Source: a virus. From it: a stretch of 21,060 bases of DNA. Location of the stretch: positions 1 to 21,060 of the IMG/VR virus record IMGVR_UViG_3300017917_001146. One strand, given 5' to 3'. Below are positions 1 through 7,400 of the stretch, piece after piece. Below the pieces are notes generated by a model, which was not told the origin of the DNA, ran no database searches, and saw only the letters and a list, made by a program, of their open reading frames with translations. The position numbers and the translations under genes are program-made. Numbering within the stretch: position 1 is the first letter of the stretch; the number at the start of each line of letters is the position of its first letter.

Positions 1-1
1 T

Positions 2-880
2 GAAACAAAGTGGGATGTTCCACTGCCAAATACTGAGTACACTCTTTATATAGAAGATCTTATTGATCACTCTGTAGAAACATTTGTTACTACATCTGAC
101 AGTAACTCTCAGGTTACATATGAGATAACTCAGGCTAAGGCTCAATTTGATAGATATTTCTTATTTAGAGTTTTAGATATGAGTGGCGGTATTGTAGTAG
201 ATAGCAACTTAGACGTATTAAGACCATATATTGACTATAGAACTTTAGGAACTACAGCATCAGAAATACAAGAATATAAGATGCTAGAACTTACTGCACG
301 TAGGATTATTGACTCTATTGTTAATGATGGATTTTATAATAATAAACACATTGTTGAAACAAATGGATCTGGAGCAGATTATTTTCCAATATGGGAAGAT
401 TTAAATAGAATATTAAAAGTTTATCGTAATAATGAATTAGTTTATGATTACGAAGCAGAAGATCCATCCACAAATGAAGCAACATATAGAATCACACTTG
501 ATAACTCTGCAATTATTCGTGATGAAACTGGACCATATGACAGGGCACAGTCTGCCCCACTTCACTTACAACCAGCCGCTGGCGATCTTGGATATGTTGG
601 ATGGCGTGGAGTAGCATTTCCTGTAAGTGATGACTTTTTGTTTGTTTTAGATATTGGGTATAAGGCTGTTCCACCAGATATTGAATATGCAACAAAACTT
701 CTTATTGAAGATTTAAAATGTGGAAAACTAGATTATTTTAAGCGGTACGTAACATCTTATAATACAGATCAGTTTAGAATTCAATTTGATAAGTCTGTAT
801 TTGATGGTACTGGCAATATGATAGTTGATAAAATTCTTCAAAACTATCTTAAGGATATTACAAAGATAGGTATGATTTAA
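2..880 (+). CDS. Head-tail connector/adaptor protein (5' end missing)
   Basis: This is probably a head-tail connector that sits between the portal and the neck of the virion. The reading frame is open from base 2 to the TAA at 878-880, giving at least 292 residues. The ATG at 179 is internal: the codons before it read as normal protein (for example QFDRYFLFRVLDMSGG), and no ribosome site precedes it, so the true start lies upstream of the window. Visible features are a short beta-rich N-terminal part, a motif near LDVLRPYIDYRTLGTTASEI, then a helical stretch (ELTARRIIDSIVNDGFY), which resembles the helical core of gp6/gp15-type adaptors. The C-terminal part (YATKLLIEDLKCGKLDYFKRY) is also helical. 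The role rests on gene order, on family memory of similar actinophage virion proteins and on the following genes. The stop overlaps the next start by one base (TAATG). Confidence 0.6.
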   Translation, partial: ETKWDVPLPNTEYTLYIEDLIDHSVETFVTTSDSNSQVTYEITQAKAQFDRYFLFRVLDMSGGIVVDSNLDVLRPYIDYRTLGTTASEIQEYKMLELTARRIIDSIVNDGFYNNKHIVETNGSGADYFPIWEDLNRILKVYRNNELVYDYEAEDPSTNEATYRITLDNSAIIRDETGPYDRAQSAPLHLQPAAGDLGYVGWRGVAFPVSDDFLFVLDIGYKAVPPDIEYATKLLIEDLKCGKLDYFKRYVTSYNTDQFRIQFDKSVFDGTGNMIVDKILQNYLKDITKIGMI

Positions 881-1326
881 TGTTATGCGAAAGCACAGAC
901 TTTGTATACCCATTAAGAGCGGACATTTATTATCCAATAATTAGTCAAAATAAATATGGACAACCACAAAAAGAATGGGTTTTTGATAGAACAATAGTTT
1001 GTAATGCTGCTTCAGTTGGTGGAGCAGGAGAAGAAGATTTAAAACCAGAAATAATTTTACAATATGAAAATAAATTAATTGCTAGATTTAAATCAGATCC
1101 TAGGATATCATCTAACAGTCAACAAAATGCAATATCTAATATTCTAGTTGTAAATATTCGTAATAACGAAGACTCCGTAATATATAAAGAAACTGCTGGC
1201 CCTAGGGCGGGTAGAGGAACTATTTATGAAATAGCAACTGTAGATCCCTTTTTAGGACCATTCCAAAATATAGAATACTTTAAAGTTATTTTAAGAAGGG
1301 CAGAAAGTCAGGAGGTTTCTGACTAA
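880..1326 (+). CDS. Head closure / head-tail stopper protein (putative)
   Basis: A 148-residue protein with no signal peptide or membrane segment. Its size, beta-rich composition (for example RADIYYPIISQNKYGQPQKEW near the N-terminus, then a basic and acidic beta core) and place directly after the connector fit a head-closure or stopper protein such as SPP1 gp16 or lambda gpFII-like subunits, which plug the portal channel after packaging. The start ATG shares one base with the upstream stop, and the stop shares one base with the next ATG, so the genes are probably translationally coupled. Only a weak purine run (AAGATAGG) precedes the start. The family call comes mostly from position and length; a general neck protein is the alternative. 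Confidence 0.5.
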   Translation: MLCESTDFVYPLRADIYYPIISQNKYGQPQKEWVFDRTIVCNAASVGGAGEEDLKPEIILQYENKLIARFKSDPRISSNSQQNAISNILVVNIRNNEDSVIYKETAGPRAGRGTIYEIATVDPFLGPFQNIEYFKVILRRAESQEVSD

Positions 1327-2006
1327 TGATAGTAACTACTAATATTAAATCTTTTCAAAAAACCATGAATAATGTTATTGAATACTCTAATGGATTCATA
1401 GATGGTATAGAAAAAGGTAAAAAGTTATTTTTAAATAATCTTGGCAAATCTGTTATTTTTGCTATGGGTCAGTATGTAGATATGCAAGCAAGATCAAATC
1501 CAGAAGCATTGCATCATGTTTATGAATGGTATCAAACAGGAAGTCCTGCAGCAAGACTATTTGATCTAGATTATACTGTAAGCAATCTAGGACTTTCAAT
1601 TAATTCTAAATTTAGACAATCACAAAGTTTATCTCAAGAATCTACCGCACCATTTTATAATAAAGCATATATTATGGAAAATGGCATTCCAGTATTAATT
1701 AAACCAAAAAGAACCGCTCTTGCTTTTGAAAAGGCAGGAGAAACTATTTTTACAAAAAAACCAGTCACCGTCCGTGATCCTGGCGGAGAAGAAGTACAAG
1801 GATCTTTTGAAAAAGTTATAGATACATTTATTCTTTCATATTTTAAACAATCTTTTATAAGAGCATCTGGACTTTATGACTATATAAATAAACCAACCCT
1901 ATTTAAAAAGAATATAAATGCTGGATCAAAAACTGGTAGATCTAAGGGTGTTGAAACAGGATTTAAATGGATAGCAAATGCTACGATTGGAGTAGATAAT
2001 GGCTAG
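1326..2006 (+). CDS. Neck / tail completion protein (HK97 gp10-like, putative)
   Basis: A 226-residue soluble protein. The N-terminal half is mainly helical (residues about 5-50, SFQKTMNNVIEYSNGFIDG and onwards). The rest is mixed, with basic C-terminal residues near GSKTGRSKGVETGFKW. In siphoviruses the slot between head closure and tail terminator is normally a gp10/gpZ-type completion protein that forms the tail-side ring of the neck, and size and context fit that. Translation has a good site, AGGAGG at 1310-1315, ten bases before the ATG. The gene ends TAG inside the first codons of the next gene (eight-base overlap). No diagnostic motif was recognised, so the name is inferred from order. 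Confidence 0.5.
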   Translation: MIVTTNIKSFQKTMNNVIEYSNGFIDGIEKGKKLFLNNLGKSVIFAMGQYVDMQARSNPEALHHVYEWYQTGSPAARLFDLDYTVSNLGLSINSKFRQSQSLSQESTAPFYNKAYIMENGIPVLIKPKRTALAFEKAGETIFTKKPVTVRDPGGEEVQGSFEKVIDTFILSYFKQSFIRASGLYDYINKPTLFKKNINAGSKTGRSKGVETGFKWIANATIGVDNG

Positions 2007-2562
2007 TACATTAGACTTAGGATATCCACCATTTTTTATTAACGGGTATATTAAAGATCAATTAGTTAATTTTAATATTATTGGGCAGTCAGAAAATACC
2101 CCAATACTTCCAGTAACCCCAGAAGATTCAACTACTATATACCAACAACTCCTTACATCAAGCAATATTCCAAATCCATTGTTAATACAATATGATAGAT
2201 TGCTTAGATTTAGACCATCTCCATTTTATAGGAGAAAAAGAGAACAACTTGTTTATACATTCATTTGCAGTAGTTATGAAAAACAAAGTGCTGCTATGGC
2301 TATGGTAATTGAGGCTTTAGATAGACAAGACGCAACAGCAGAAGATATCAATGCCTGGGCAGCAAAAAATACTTTATTTGATGATGATGGAGTTACTCCC
2401 CTTCCTAAAAATGTATATTTCCATAATTTTAGGGTATACCAAGTAGATGAAAGCAGAGATCTTATTGAATTAGCCTCTGTTAATATGAGTCTTGTTAGAG
2501 GAAAAATCATTATAGAGTTTGACTATCATACAAAAGACCCACAGAACTGGCCCTTTACCTAA
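1999..2562 (+). CDS. Tail terminator protein (putative)
   Basis: A 187-residue protein immediately upstream of the tail tube gene, the usual place of the terminator that caps the tube at its head-proximal end and binds the neck. The sequence has an alpha/beta look: strands around residues 58-75 (the RLLRFRPSPFYRRKREQLVY region), a helix around 85-105 (KQSAAMAMVIEALDRQ), and closing strands (ASVNMSLVRGKIIIEFDYHT). This is the pattern expected of the gpU / HK97 gp9 fold. GGAG at 1989-1992 is six bases from the ATG, and the start overlaps the previous gene by eight bases. It ends TAA at 2560-2562, and the next promoter-like element begins almost at once. A minor neck subunit is the alternative. 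Confidence 0.5.
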   Translation: MASTLDLGYPPFFINGYIKDQLVNFNIIGQSENTPILPVTPEDSTTIYQQLLTSSNIPNPLLIQYDRLLRFRPSPFYRRKREQLVYTFICSSYEKQSAAMAMVIEALDRQDATAEDINAWAAKNTLFDDDGVTPLPKNVYFHNFRVYQVDESRDLIELASVNMSLVRGKIIIEFDYHTKDPQNWPFT

Positions 2563-2569
2563 AAAATGC

Positions 2570-2578
2570 TGTTATACT
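2570..2578 (+). promoter_or_regulatory. Putative extended -10 promoter of the tail tube gene
   Basis: TG-T-TATACT forms an extended -10 element just after the stop of the terminator gene. Transcription would begin near 2585, leaving a leader of about 56 bases before the ATG at 2641. No convincing -35 hexamer is present at 16-18 bases, which is normal for extended -10 promoters. The same architecture recurs at 3334, 4097 and 20726, which raises confidence. AT-rich DNA yields such matches by chance, so this is suggestive only. Confidence 0.4.
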
Positions 2579-2625
2579 TATGGTGAGGAAACCCGCCAAA
2601 ACTTAATATACTTACTATTGAAAGT

Positions 2626-2632
2626 AGAGGTG
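2626..2632 (+). promoter_or_regulatory. Ribosome binding site of the tail tube gene
   Basis: AGAGGTG lies eight bases upstream of the ATG at 2641 and fixes that start. The rest of the leader (about 2582-2625) holds a small imperfect stem, GGTGAGG/CCCGCC with an AAA loop and one bulged base, near the predicted 5' end of the transcript. Confidence 0.6.
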
Positions 2633-2640
2633 AAAAAAAT

Positions 2641-3276
2641 ATGGCATACACTCGTGGTACATCGACCAACATTATCGTTGGTGCAGCCGCTCTCTTTGTT
2701 GCAGATTCAACATTGACAGCAGGCACACTTCCTGCGTTTACATCAACAGAATCATACAGAGATACACTTTCTGATGACGGAGATTTTACAAACGTAGGTT
2801 ACACCATGAACGGTCTTGAATTGCAGTTCCAACCAGACTTCGGTGAAGTTCAGGTAGACCAAATTCTTGACGTTGCTAAACTTTATAAGCAAGGTATGCA
2901 AGTAAATCTTGCTACTGCTTTTGCTGAGGCTACCCTTGAGAATCTTCTCTTGGCTCTTGCTTATAGCAACAGTGAACTAACAGGAACAAAGTCATCTTCA
3001 GCAGGACAAGTTCTCAATCTCTCCGCAGGAGACATTGGAGAATGTCCAGTTGAGCGTGGTATTGTTGCTGTTGGACCTGGAACTGGAGACTGCGAAGACT
3101 CTGCATACGTAGAACGTGTTTACGCTGCGTACCGTGCACTCTCAATTGAGAATGTAACTGTATCTGCAAAGCGTGATGAACCTTCCATGTTTGAAGTTTC
3201 CTTCCGTCTTCTCCCAGAAGATACATCAGGATCCTACGGTAAGATCGTAGATCGCACCTGGACACCTGCATCATAA
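2641..3276 (+). CDS. Major tail (tube) protein
   Basis: A 211-residue protein that most likely polymerises as rings to form the tail tube around the tape measure. Position (after the terminator, before the chaperones and tape measure), length and beta-rich character fit the tube family. The N-terminus MAYTRGTSTNIIVGAAALFV is followed by acidic loops, a central helix-rich piece (LENLLLALAYSNSEL) and C-terminal strands (SMFEVSFRLLPED). It differs from its neighbours in codon use: arginine is mostly CGT/CGC, and C-ending codons (TTC, TAC, AAC) are frequent, whereas flanking genes prefer AGA/AGG and T/A endings. This is the usual sign of selection for high expression. It has its own putative promoter and leader, a good ribosome site and a strong terminator directly after the stop, so it looks like a monocistronic, abundantly made unit. 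The function is quite secure, though no sequence search was done. Confidence 0.8.
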   Translation: MAYTRGTSTNIIVGAAALFVADSTLTAGTLPAFTSTESYRDTLSDDGDFTNVGYTMNGLELQFQPDFGEVQVDQILDVAKLYKQGMQVNLATAFAEATLENLLLALAYSNSELTGTKSSSAGQVLNLSAGDIGECPVERGIVAVGPGTGDCEDSAYVERVYAAYRALSIENVTVSAKRDEPSMFEVSFRLLPEDTSGSYGKIVDRTWTPAS

Positions 3277-3290
3277 TCTAGTTTTAGATT

Positions 3291-3333
3291 AACGACAGCC
3301 CACCGTATAAAAGCGGTGGGCTTAGTCGTTTTA
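3291..3333 (+). terminator. Intrinsic terminator after the tail tube gene
   Basis: A long inverted repeat: AACGAC + AGCCCACCG (3291-3305), loop TATAAAAG, CGGTGGGCT (3314-3322), unpaired TA, then GTCGTT (3325-3330), followed by TTA. The inner stem is 9 bp and GC-rich; the outer 6 bp extend it across a two-base bulge. The short T tract (GTTTT, 3328-3332) is part of the outer arm. A separate perfect 6-bp AT hairpin (AATCTA/TAGATT, 3275-3290) overlaps the stop codon. This is the only strong terminator seen in the window, and it sits behind the gene expected to be transcribed most. Confidence 0.8.
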
Positions 3334-3344
3334 TGGTAGAATTG
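3327..3344 (+). promoter_or_regulatory. Putative extended -10 promoter of the long chaperone gene
   Basis: CGTTTTATGGTAGAATTG contains TG-G-TAGAAT (-10 hexamer 3337-3342) and matches 16 of 18 bases of the element at 4090-4107. Transcription would begin near 3349, one base before the ATG at 3350, so the mRNA would be leaderless. The element overlaps the 3' arm and T tract of the terminator, so termination and re-initiation are packed into about 50 bases. Confidence 0.5.
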
Positions 3345-3349
3345 TTAAA

Positions 3350-4075
3350 ATGGCTACGCAAATATATAAAACAGATAATATTGTATTATTTGATGGAACT
3401 GAATTAGAAATAACACCATTAAAAATAAAATATCTTAGAGAATTTATGAGTACCTTTGAATTAGTAAAAGGTGTCAAAAATGATGATGATGCTATATTAA
3501 TTTTATCAAAATGTGCAATGATTTGTATGAAACAATACTATCCTAAGTTATCTAAAAACTTTGAAGAATTTGAAGATAATATTGATCTTCCAACGGTATA
3601 TAAAATTATTAATATTGCTGCTGGTATAAAGGTAGATAAAGAATCAAAAGAATCTGTTAAAGACCAGGCTACAGGAAGCGGATCTACTTGGAATGATTTA
3701 GATTTAGTTAAGTTAGAATCAGAGGTATTTTTGCTGGGCATATGGAAAGACTATGAAGATTTAGAACTATCTTTATCTATGCCAGAATTAATGGTTACTC
3801 TTTCAAGCAAAAGAGAATTAGATTATGAAGAAAAGAAATTTTTAGCAGCAATACAGGGTGTAGATTTAGATGCTAGTTCCTCCGACTCTACAGGCAAACG
3901 CAGGGGACAACAAGAATGGGAAGACCTTAAAGCAAGGGTATTTAGTAAGGGTCAGGCTGCTGATGGAAATGATGTTTTGGCACTACAAGGTCCAAATGCT
4001 AAAAAAGCAGGATTTGGTATTGGCATGGGATTAGATTATGATGATATGAGAGATCCTTCTTTAATAAAATCATAA
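3350..4075 (+). CDS. Tail assembly chaperone, long form (gpGT-like)
   Basis: A 241-residue protein just upstream of the tape measure. Residues about 10-97 are paralogous to the whole core of the next gene: both share VL-x-DGT, PLKI, LR-x-FM, F-E-x-V-x-GV and DLPTVYK, with roughly 40-45% identity by eye. The remaining ~140 residues (a helical, acidic region including YEDLELSLSMPELM and SSKRELDYEEKKFL, then a Gly/Lys-rich tail) are absent from the short gene. This is the arrangement of lambda gpGT versus gpG, where the T domain binds tube subunits and the G domain binds the tape measure. Here the G and T parts are fused in one frame without a frameshift. The start is supported by N-terminal alignment with the paralogue (both begin MAT). 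No ribosome site precedes it; a leaderless start from the promoter at 3327 is inferred. Arginines are mostly AGA/AGG. Confidence 0.7.
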   Translation: MATQIYKTDNIVLFDGTELEITPLKIKYLREFMSTFELVKGVKNDDDAILILSKCAMICMKQYYPKLSKNFEEFEDNIDLPTVYKIINIAAGIKVDKESKESVKDQATGSGSTWNDLDLVKLESEVFLLGIWKDYEDLELSLSMPELMVTLSSKRELDYEEKKFLAAIQGVDLDASSSDSTGKRRGQQEWEDLKARVFSKGQAADGNDVLALQGPNAKKAGFGIGMGLDYDDMRDPSLIKS

Positions 4076-4089
4076 TTTTAAAAAATCAG

Positions 4090-4107
4090 CGTTTTATGCT
4101 ATAATTG
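4090..4107 (+). promoter_or_regulatory. Putative extended -10 promoter of the short chaperone gene
   Basis: CGTTTTATGCTATAATTG contains TG-C-TATAAT, a full-consensus extended -10 element (hexamer 4100-4105). It is nearly identical to the element at 3327-3344. Predicted transcription start is near 4112, giving a leader of about 19 bases that includes the strong ribosome site. No obvious -35 element is visible. Confidence 0.55.
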
Positions 4108-4120
4108 CATTAGCCTATAT

Positions 4121-4126
4121 AGGAGG
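4121..4126 (+). promoter_or_regulatory. Strong ribosome binding site of the short chaperone gene
   Basis: AGGAGG, four bases (AAAA) before the ATG at 4131, is a consensus Shine-Dalgarno site. It contrasts with the absence of any such site before the long paralogue at 3350. It overlaps the 10-bp palindrome CCTATATAGG (4114-4123), which could form only a 3-bp stem. Confidence 0.75.
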
Positions 4127-4130
4127 AAAA

Positions 4131-4460
4131 ATGGCAACAACAGTACATGAGGGTGAAGAACTTGTCCTTATGGATGGCACAAAAATTAATGTGAGACCGC
4201 TAAAAATCTCACTTCTACGTCCATTCATGAAGAAGTTCGAACAGGTAGCAGGGGTGGCTGAAGATAATGAGAAGTCAATGACTCTTCTTATTGAATGCGT
4301 ACAGATTGCTATGCAGCAGTACAAACCAGAACTTGCAGACATTACAAAACTAGAGGAGATTCTTGATCTTCCGACGGTATATAAAGTAATTGAAGCAGCA
4401 TCTGGAGTTAAACTTCAAGACGCAAATGCTCTATTAAATACAGTACTTGCTAACAATTAA
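4131..4460 (+). CDS. Tail assembly chaperone, short form (gpG-like)
   Basis: A 109-residue acidic, helical protein paralogous to the N-terminal domain of the preceding 241-residue gene, and lacking its C-terminal domain. Its core runs from ELVLMDGT (residues ~9-16) to LDLPTVYKVIEAASGVKL (~80-97). By analogy with lambda gpG it should bind and keep soluble the very long tape measure protein while the tube assembles, and be needed in excess over the long form. It has a consensus ribosome site and its own extended -10 element, both consistent with higher expression. No slippery heptamer was seen near the stop (end of gene reads LANN-stop), so extension into a second frame is unlikely. It ends 19 bases before the tape measure start. 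Confidence 0.7.
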   Translation: MATTVHEGEELVLMDGTKINVRPLKISLLRPFMKKFEQVAGVAEDNEKSMTLLIECVQIAMQQYKPELADITKLEEILDLPTVYKVIEAASGVKLQDANALLNTVLANN

Positions 4461-4465
4461 ACAGT

Positions 4466-4473
4466 AAGAGGTG
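4466..4473 (+). promoter_or_regulatory. Ribosome binding site that fixes the tape measure start
   Basis: AAGAGGTG is six bases upstream of the ATG at 4480. A nearer ATG at 4476 would give only ATG-AAT-GGC-TGA, so 4480 is the real start. Confidence 0.6.
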
Positions 4474-4479
4474 CTATGA

Positions 4480-7400
4480 ATGGCTGACGTTAATGCTAAT
4501 ATTGGCATAAATATAGATACGTCCCAATCTTTAGCAGAGATTAAGGCTCTTCAGCGTCAGTTAGCACAACTTTATACAAGTATAAATAAAGGTAGTGCTG
4601 CTGCAGCAGCGGCTCAAAAGGGTCTTGCTACCAACTTAATGAATACCATCAATGCTGGTGGTAAGTTCTACGCCCAGATGGGCACAATTCGTACAAGTAC
4701 GGAATCATTTACTCACGCATTAGAGAAAAATAAACTCACGATGCGTGAGTATTTCCGTTTTGCAGGCGGATCTACTAGAACATTTGGAAAACTATTTAAA
4801 TCAGAATTTGACACAATTGGTAAGGTAGCCGAAGAACGTGTCAAAAAGATGCAGACACAATATATTAAGTTGGGTCGTGATGCATCTGGAGCAATGAAAG
4901 CAATATCCATAACTCCTACAACATTAAATATGAAGGATTATGGAAATCAGGTAGCAGTAGCAGCACAAAAACAAGCACTTTTAAATCAACTATTAAAGCA
5001 AGGCTCTACTAATCTTTTAAATTTTGGTAAGAATACGCAGTGGGCTGGCCGTCAGTTGATGGTTGGTTTTACAGTTCCACTAACATATTTTGGCACAGCA
5101 GCCGCTAAAACCTTCATGGATCTTGAGGCACAAGCCCTTAAATTTAAACGTGTTTATGGAGATATGTTTACAACTACGGCCCAAACAGATAAAGCACTTC
5201 AAGATGTTCAGGCTTTAGCAAAAGAATTTACTAAATATGGTGTTGCAGTTACTAAAACTATGGAAATGGCTGCTAATGCTGCTGCAATGGGTAAGACTGG
5301 TGCAGAACTTACAGCACAAGTTGCAGAAGCAACAAGGCTTGCTGTTTTGGGTAATGTTGAACAACAGCAGGCGTTAGACACTACAATTTCTTTAACAAAT
5401 GCTTTTGGATTAGAGGCAGACCAACTAGCACAAAAAATTAATTTTCTTAACTCTGTTGAAAACCAAACTGTTACAAGTATTGAAGATTTAACTATTGCTA
5501 TTCCAAAGGCTGGACCAGTTATTCAACAATTGGGAGGTAGTGTAGAAGATCTTGCATTCTTCTTAACTGCAATGCGTGAGGGTGGTATTAATGCTTCTGA
5601 ATCCGCAAACGCATTAAAATCTGGTCTTGCATCCCTTATTAATCCAACCAAAAAAGCAAGCCAGATGCTTGCTGATATGGGAATTAATATTAAAGATATT
5701 GTTGAAAGAAATAAAGGCGATCTTAAAGCAACTGTTGTTGAATTTGCACAAGCACTAGATACTCTTGCGCCACTTGAAAGAGCAAGAGCAATTGAACAGT
5801 TGTTTGGTAAATTCCAATTTGCTCGTTTATCAACACTATTCCAAAATGTTACAAAAGATGGAACACAAGCATCTAAAGTATTAAAAATGGCTGGGGCATC
5901 AGTAGAAGAACTAGCAATCTTATCGGAGAGAGAATTAAAAACAGTAGAAGATGCAGTTGGAACAAATTTTAGAGAAGCAGTAGAACAATTAAAACTTACA
6001 ATAGCCCCTATTGGAAAAGAATTTCTTAAAACAATAACACCAGTAATAAAGTTTTTTGGGACTTTATTAGAAAAATTTAATGGACTTAGTGATGGTTCTA
6101 AAAAATTTATTGTAGTATTAACAACACTTATTGGGCTTGTTGGTCCAACCTTGTTAATGACTTTTGGTTTGCTTGCAAATGGTGCAGCAAATATAATCAA
6201 GATGTTTATTTTAATGCGACAAGGATTTTTAAAACTAAGTGGAAATACTACAAATTTAGCACAACAAACACAATATATGACAACAGAGCAGCAAGAGGCT
6301 GCTATTGTTGCAGCATCTTTAAATCAGGCTCATACAAGATTAACTCAGCAATTTATTCTTGAGGCTGGAGCAGTAACTCAACTTCGTAATGCATATGTTC
6401 AGGCCACTACTGCAGCATTAAGATTTGCTGCTGCTAATCCTGGAATGATGATGCCAGGATTTAAACCTGGAATAAAAGGCGGGGGAACTGCTAAGTTTGC
6501 ATCTGGAACAAGTGAAGTTGTTGGTGGCCAGCCAGGAAAAGATTCTGTTCCATCATTACTAACTCCAGGGGAAGCAGTAATTCCAGCAGGTATTGCACAA
6601 GATGATAGATTTAAACCAATAATTGCAGCCCTAGTATCTGGAGAAATTGCAAAATATCAAGAAGGAACAAACGAAGTTACATTTGGTGGAAAGAGTTATA
6701 ATGCAAAAAGTGCAAAGGGCGCAAAAGATATACGCAATTTCTTAAACTCTTTACAGAAAAATCCAGATGGTAGTTATAACTATGTGGATCCAGAAGGTAA
6801 GTATAGTAGAAATAATATTCCTGCAGCAAGAATAGCAGAAGTTTTACAGGGAAGGGCAGATAGTAATAAGTTTGCTCTAAATGAAATCAAAGAGAAACTT
6901 TATCTTAATAAAGAAGGCGTAGATAAGCAAAAGGGGCTAACATCTGCAAAAGATGTAAAGATAAAAGAACTAAGAGATATTGGTGCTAAAGCCTATGTAA
7001 AAGAAACACAATTTTTAGAAAATGAGATAAAGAAAGCAGGAATAGCCCTTACAAGATCACAGGTTGCTGAACTAAATAGTACAGTTGCAGCACACTTAAA
7101 TCCACTTTTGACTAAAGATGTAGCAACTGGCGAAAAAATATGGGATCCAAGAAATCTCATGGCGGATAAGCAATTTGTTAATAATTATGTTCAAGGTCTT
7201 ACAAGAGATAGTAACTTATCAACATTATTAAAACTTAATGATCAAGAATTTTCTTCTGCGCTTGGAATAGATCCAAAAGATGCAAAAGAGTATAGGACAA
7301 CTTTAGAAGGAATAAAGTCTGGTCGCCATCCAACTAAACCAATGCAGGCTAAAGCACTTGCTGCCTATGCAAATTATGATTTTGCTTCAACCAAAAAACC

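Noticed and set aside
179-880. ATG at 179 as the start of the first gene
   Set aside because: The frame is open back to base 2 with sensible protein sequence and there is no ribosome site before 179, so the gene begins upstream of the window.
2519-2716. 65-residue open frame spanning the end of the terminator gene and the tube gene start
   Set aside because: It overlaps two well-supported genes and the promoter and leader between them, and it lacks a ribosome site.
4114-4123. Palindrome CCTATATAGG as an operator or RNA switch over the ribosome site
   Set aside because: It can form only a 3-bp stem, no second copy was noticed, and it is expected by chance in AT-rich DNA.
4380-4480. Programmed -1 frameshift at the end of the short chaperone
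   Set aside because: No X-XXY-YYZ slippery heptamer was seen near the stop, and the tape measure start follows closely; the long form has its own gene upstream.
5523-6200. 225-residue minus-strand open frame inside the tape measure, and similar ones at 7866-8234
   Set aside because: The opposite frame encodes the well-supported tape measure core; these are composition shadows of Ala/Gly-rich coding sequence.
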